DNA of 64,000 nt, taken from Rhodococcus sp. 14-1411-2a. Lineage in GTDB: Bacteria > Actinomycetota > Actinomycetes > Mycobacteriales > Mycobacteriaceae. The notes beneath the pieces are model-generated. The model was not told where the DNA came from. It did no database searches and saw only the letters and a program-made list of their open reading frames with translations. The stretch lies in NCBI RefSeq assembly GCF_002259485.1, contig NZ_NPGA01000020.1, forward strand, positions 372,001-436,000, in the 5' to 3' direction. Numbering within the stretch: the first letter of the stretch is position 1; each line of letters starts with the position of its first letter. A program made the position numbers and the translations under genes. Positions 60,773-64,000 of this stretch are shown piece by piece.

Positions 60773-62109
60773 CGGATCGTCGAGTCCTTGCGCAATCCTG
60801 TCGCCGCTACCGTCAGAACGATCACGTAGACAACGCAATACGCGTTCCGCAGTCCTCCGTCGAGAATCGGCGATACGGACTGCATGAACGTGCCGATCAC
60901 CACCACATCGCCCTGAGTGCGATACCAGGCCACGAAAGGCGCTGTGGCGGCGAGTACTCCGAGAACGCGGAGGATGCGGTGTCGTGTGCTCGACCGCGAA
61001 CACGCGTCGAGTCCGATCACCAGCAGCGGAACGCACCACACCCAGTGATGGCCCCAGGAGAACGGCGAGACCATCGGGGCCGTGATACCGCACAGCGTCA
61101 TCGCCAGCAGTGTTCTACCCGCCCGGTGAGCTCGATACGACACCCACATGCCTGCGGCAAGGACAACCACCGCCACCGGCAACCACACGAACACAGGCGG
61201 ATGCTCGGTTCCCCACGCCCGCGCCACCATCCCCCGAACCGACTGATTCGCGGGAGACGTGGTCGACCCCACTCGGTCCGAGGCGAGGATCGCGGAGGTC
61301 CAATAGCGCCAAGCGTCGGAAAACACGACCACGAACCCGATCAGCACCGTGACAAGACCGGTGACGGCCGCGGTCCATGCCGTTCGCCACTGCTTCTGCA
61401 CGATCGACATGACGACGAACAGGCCCGGGGTCAGCTTCAGACCGGCCGCAATTCCGACACCGAACCCTCGGAACCTACTGCCCTCGGGCCGACCGAGATC
61501 CCACAGCACCAAGGCGAGCAACAGCAGATTGATCTGGCCCAACCACAGCGACATGCGCACCGGCTCGAGCCACGAGCAGCCCACTGCAAGAGCCACACTC
61601 ACCACCTTGGTCCGCGTGCTGTTCTCGTAACCGAGTCGACGCCAGCTGAGATGGACCACTCCGTAGAGCAACACGACGTTGGATATGTTCACCAGCAATC
61701 CGGTGGCGGTATCGGACAGCAAGCCCAGAGGCGCGAACAGCACCGCGGCGAACGGCGGATACGTGAACGGCAGCGTGCCGAACAACGAGAACGAGTACAG
61801 CCCTTCGCCACTGAGCACGGTTGCGCCGCCGTGCCGGTAGACGAGAGCGTCGACACCGTTGCCGAACAATCCGTACAACGAGTCGAACGACAGCAAACGA
61901 TCGTGAGCAGCGAATGCCACCACACCGATCACTGCCGACATCGCCACGAACCACCGCGAATGCCGTCGCTCCACCCCGTCGTTCCGGGAATCCAGAGCAG
62001 GAGTGCAATCCACGGGTTCGACGGCAGCCCAGTCGGAGTCACCGTCGCCGAGAGCCGGATCGATTCGGCTGTCCGAGACGTCGGTTCTACCGTCGAAGAC
62101 GAGGGTCAT
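60742..62109 (-). CDS. GT87-type membrane mannosyl/arabinosyltransferase
   Basis: The 455-aa protein has about ten transmembrane helices and the DUF2029/GT87 pattern: an N-terminal acidic loop, a VLSGEGLYSFSLFGTLPFTY-PPFAAVLF region, WLGQINLLLLALVLWDLGRP, and FSWGHHWVWCVPLLV. Such enzymes use polyprenyl-phospho-mannose or arabinose outside the membrane. ATG 62109 follows a 40-residue cytoplasmic tail region; no strong ribosome-binding site. It could act in mannan, lipomannan or another glycan. Confidence 0.88.
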   Translation of the reverse strand: MTLVFDGRTDVSDSRIDPALGDGDSDWAAVEPVDCTPALDSRNDGVERRHSRWFVAMSAVIGVVAFAAHDRLLSFDSLYGLFGNGVDALVYRHGGATVLSGEGLYSFSLFGTLPFTYPPFAAVLFAPLGLLSDTATGLLVNISNVVLLYGVVHLSWRRLGYENSTRTKVVSVALAVGCSWLEPVRMSLWLGQINLLLLALVLWDLGRPEGSRFRGFGVGIAAGLKLTPGLFVVMSIVQKQWRTAWTAAVTGLVTVLIGFVVVFSDAWRYWTSAILASDRVGSTTSPANQSVRGMVARAWGTEHPPVFVWLPVAVVVLAAGMWVSYRAHRAGRTLLAMTLCGITAPMVSPFSWGHHWVWCVPLLVIGLDACSRSSTRHRILRVLGVLAATAPFVAWYRTQGDVVVIGTFMQSVSPILDGGLRNAYCVVYVIVLTVAATGLRKDSTIRYNPAANSSI

Positions 62110-62266
62110 GGACAAAACATGCCAGTCGTCCCGGTTTGTCCAGCAACGACACACCAGTCACACAGGTCACATATTCGCAAAGAAAATTATCGTCACTCGG
62201 CAACGCAACGGTGGGAACCGTCGGTGCTCTTCTGACTCGTGATGACGGTACCGATGGCAGTCGCGG

Positions 62267-62307
62267 GCGCGGTGACCGGACGCCGCGCGGTGACCGGACG
62301 CCGCGCG
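62267..62307. repeat. 18-bp tandem repeat downstream of dxs
   Basis: GCGCGGTGACCGGACGCC occurs twice in perfect tandem (62267-62284, 62285-62302) with a partial third copy GCGCG. A hairpin, ACGTCCGGCGAGAAGCCGGCGT, split as ACGTCCGGC and GCCGGCGT around GAGAA, follows at 62321-62342 next to the dxs stop. The remaining 232-base gap between genes holds no other feature I can name. Confidence 0.7.
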
Positions 62308-62341
62308 TTCTACGGCGTCGACGTCCGGCGAGAAGCCGGCG

Positions 62342-64000
62342 TCAGAGGCTCTTGACCCAGTGCGAAACCCGCTGCACGACGTCCTCGCAGTTGAGACCGA
62401 GTTCGTGGTGAAGCTGCTCGCGCGATGCATGGTCCAGGAATCGTTGTGGCACACCGAGATCGCGACACGGGGTGTCGACACCTGCCGCGCGAAGAGCCGC
62501 GGACAGAGTCGAACCGATACCACCGTGCAGGCCACTGTCTTCGAGGGTGACCACCATCCGGTAGTCCTCCGCCAATTTCAGCAGCGCCTGCGGGATGGGC
62601 AGCACCCATCTGGGGTCGACGACGGCCGCCGAGATGCCGTCCTGTCGGAGTTTGTCCGCGGCGTGCACGGCCAGCGGACCGAACACTCCGACGGCCACGA
62701 TCAGCACATCGCCCGTGGCACCCGACGGCTCGCTCAGTACGTCGACGATTCCGTCCAGTCTGCGTACTGCCGGTACGGTCTCGGTCACTGCGCCCTTCGG
62801 AAAGCGCAGGGCAGTGGGTCCGTCGGACGTGGCGATCGCCTCGGCCAACTCTTCTCGCAGAGTCTCGGCATCGCGCGGTGCCGCCACCTTCATGCCGGGG
62901 ACGATGCCGAGCAGAGACATGTCCCACATGCCGTTGTGGCTGGCACCGTCGGCCCCGGTGACACCGGCGCGGTCCAGTACCACGGTGACCGGCAGTCCGA
63001 GCAGCGCCACGTCCATCAGCAGCTGGTCGAACGCTCGATTGAGGAAGGTGGAGTAGATCGCGACCACCGGATGCATGCCGCCCAGCGCCAGCCCGGCAGC
63101 CGACGTCATCGCGTGCTGCTCGGCGATTCCGACGTCGAACAATCGGTCGGGGAACCGCACTCCGAACGCGGCGAGACCGGTGGGCGCGGCCATCGCTGCG
63201 GTGATCGCCACGACGTCCTCGTTCTGCTCACCCTGCTCGATCAATGCCGCCGAGAACACCGAGGTCCAGTCCGGTGCCGACTTGGATCGCGCCAGTCCGG
63301 TCAACGGATCGATGATCCCGGTGGCGTGCATCTGGTCTGCGACGTCGTTCTCGGCGTGAACGTAGCCCATGCCTTTGCGCGTCACCGCGTGGACGATGAC
63401 CGGACCGCCGTATGCCTTGGCTCGGCGCAATGCCGATTCCATCGCGTGCTGGTCGTGGCCGTCGACAGGCCCCAGGTATTTGATACCGAGATCGGTGAAC
63501 ATCACCTGCGGGCTGATGGCGTCCTTCACCCCGGCCTTCATGCCGTGCAACATCGCGTAGGCCGTGGGCCCGACGATCGGAATGCGACGAACGATACGAC
63601 GACCGTTGTCCAGCACCTTCTCGTACCCGGGCTGGAGCCGTAGAGCCGCCAGATGATCGGCCAGGCCCCCGATGGTCGGGGCATAGGAGCGACCGTTGTC
63701 GTTGACGACGATCACCAGGGATCGGTCGCGGCCTGCGGCGATGTTGTTGAGGGCCTCCCAACACATTCCGCCGGTGAGCGCACCGTCGCCGACCACGGCG
63801 ACGACGTGCCGGTCGGTCTCGCCCTTCAGAGCGAACGCTTTGGCCAGGCCGTCGGCGTAGGAGAGAGAGGCCGACGCGTGCGAGGACTCGACCCAGTCGT
63901 GTTCGCTCTCGACCCGTGACGGGTAGCCCGACAGGCCGCCCTGCTTACGGAGCGTGTCGAACAGACCGGTGCGCCCGGTCAGCATCTTGTGCACGTATGC
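62342..64000 (-). CDS. dxs: 1-deoxy-D-xylulose-5-phosphate synthase, 5' end outside window
   Basis: The visible 552 residues run from AYVHKMLTGRTG to the C-terminus; about 90 N-terminal residues lie beyond the right edge. DXS condenses pyruvate and glyceraldehyde 3-phosphate, the first MEP-pathway step toward isoprenoids, including the decaprenyl carriers used by the glycosyltransferases here. The thiamine motif GDGALTGGMCWEALNNIA, DWTSVFSAALIEQGEQNEDV and GVTGADGASHNGMWDMSL are intact. Likely orthologue of Rv2682c. Confidence 0.97.
   Translation of the reverse strand, partial: AYVHKMLTGRTGLFDTLRKQGGLSGYPSRVESEHDWVESSHASASLSYADGLAKAFALKGETDRHVVAVVGDGALTGGMCWEALNNIAAGRDRSLVIVVNDNGRSYAPTIGGLADHLAALRLQPGYEKVLDNGRRIVRRIPIVGPTAYAMLHGMKAGVKDAISPQVMFTDLGIKYLGPVDGHDQHAMESALRRAKAYGGPVIVHAVTRKGMGYVHAENDVADQMHATGIIDPLTGLARSKSAPDWTSVFSAALIEQGEQNEDVVAITAAMAAPTGLAAFGVRFPDRLFDVGIAEQHAMTSAAGLALGGMHPVVAIYSTFLNRAFDQLLMDVALLGLPVTVVLDRAGVTGADGASHNGMWDMSLLGIVPGMKVAAPRDAETLREELAEAIATSDGPTALRFPKGAVTETVPAVRRLDGIVDVLSEPSGATGDVLIVAVGVFGPLAVHAADKLRQDGISAAVVDPRWVLPIPQALLKLAEDYRMVVTLEDSGLHGGIGSTLSAALRAAGVDTPCRDLGVPQRFLDHASREQLHHELGLNCEDVVQRVSHWVKSL

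Overview
The window is high-GC, gene-dense chromosome from a mycolic-acid actinomycete, most likely Rhodococcus or a close Nocardiaceae relative. The evidence is an AftC-type arabinofuranosyltransferase, a PimA/acyltransferase/PgsA phosphatidylinositol-mannoside cluster, actinobacterial coproheme-branch heme genes, frequent GTG/TTG starts, and a gene order that largely follows two segments of the Mycobacterium tuberculosis H37Rv map (about Rv2567-Rv2614c and Rv2669-Rv2682c). All Rv assignments are from memory and were not searched. No integrase, transposase, prophage or CRISPR array was seen. The sequence reads as core chromosome with a few lineage-specific insertions.

Layout. 1-5 kb: the 3' part of a transglutaminase-like/DUF2126 gene is cut by the left edge and faces two proline-rich membrane-protein genes. 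5-9.6 kb: aspS, a zinc metallopeptidase, a radical SAM gene under an SOS box, and a DUF3237 gene. 9.6-14 kb: a membrane protein, hisS, a glyoxalase-II-like hydrolase and two tandem secreted cyclophilins. 14-25 kb: rel, apt, an orphan peptide-binding lipoprotein, secF-secD-yajC, then ruvB-ruvA-ruvC with an SOS box upstream of ruvC. 25-29 kb: a YebC-family gene, pdxT, tesB, a uridine-kinase-like gene with a broken P-loop, and pdxS. 29-36 kb: an unbroken reverse-strand run of a LemA-Nudix fusion, pimA, the PIM acyltransferase, pgsA, a HIT protein, thrS and a TIGR02611-type protein. 36.1-36.7 kb: four tRNA genes (Val-CAC on the reverse strand; Gly-GCC, Cys-GCA and Val-GAC on the forward strand). 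36.8-40.7 kb: a small acidic protein, an alpha/beta hydrolase, a membrane-anchored double L7/L12-like protein, a GNAT acetyltransferase, zapE and a RibD-type reductase.

40.7-53.7 kb: a secreted alpha/beta-hydrolase-fold lipoprotein lacking the nucleophile serine, aftC and msrB. These are followed by two inserted forward genes, a pyruvyl-transferase-like gene behind twin palindromes and a MaoC hydratase. Next comes the reverse operon hemE-hemY-hemQ-HAD-molybdopterin oxidoreductase, then a DUF3000 gene and ribonuclease D. 53.7-64 kb: a thiolase/multifunctional fatty-acid oxidation pair behind a palindromic operator, an ECF41-type sigma factor with an NmrA-like reductase, a sugar porter, a YciI-like protein, a GT87-type glycosyltransferase and dxs, whose 5' end lies beyond the right edge.

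Functionally the window joins translation (three aminoacyl-tRNA synthetases, four tRNAs), stringent response, protein export, SOS recombination, vitamin B6 and heme synthesis, cell-envelope lipoglycan assembly and beta-oxidation. Many neighbouring genes share ATGA or GTGA start/stop overlaps. Several single genes have a TANNNT -10 box 6 to 8 bases before the start codon, which predicts leaderless mRNAs.
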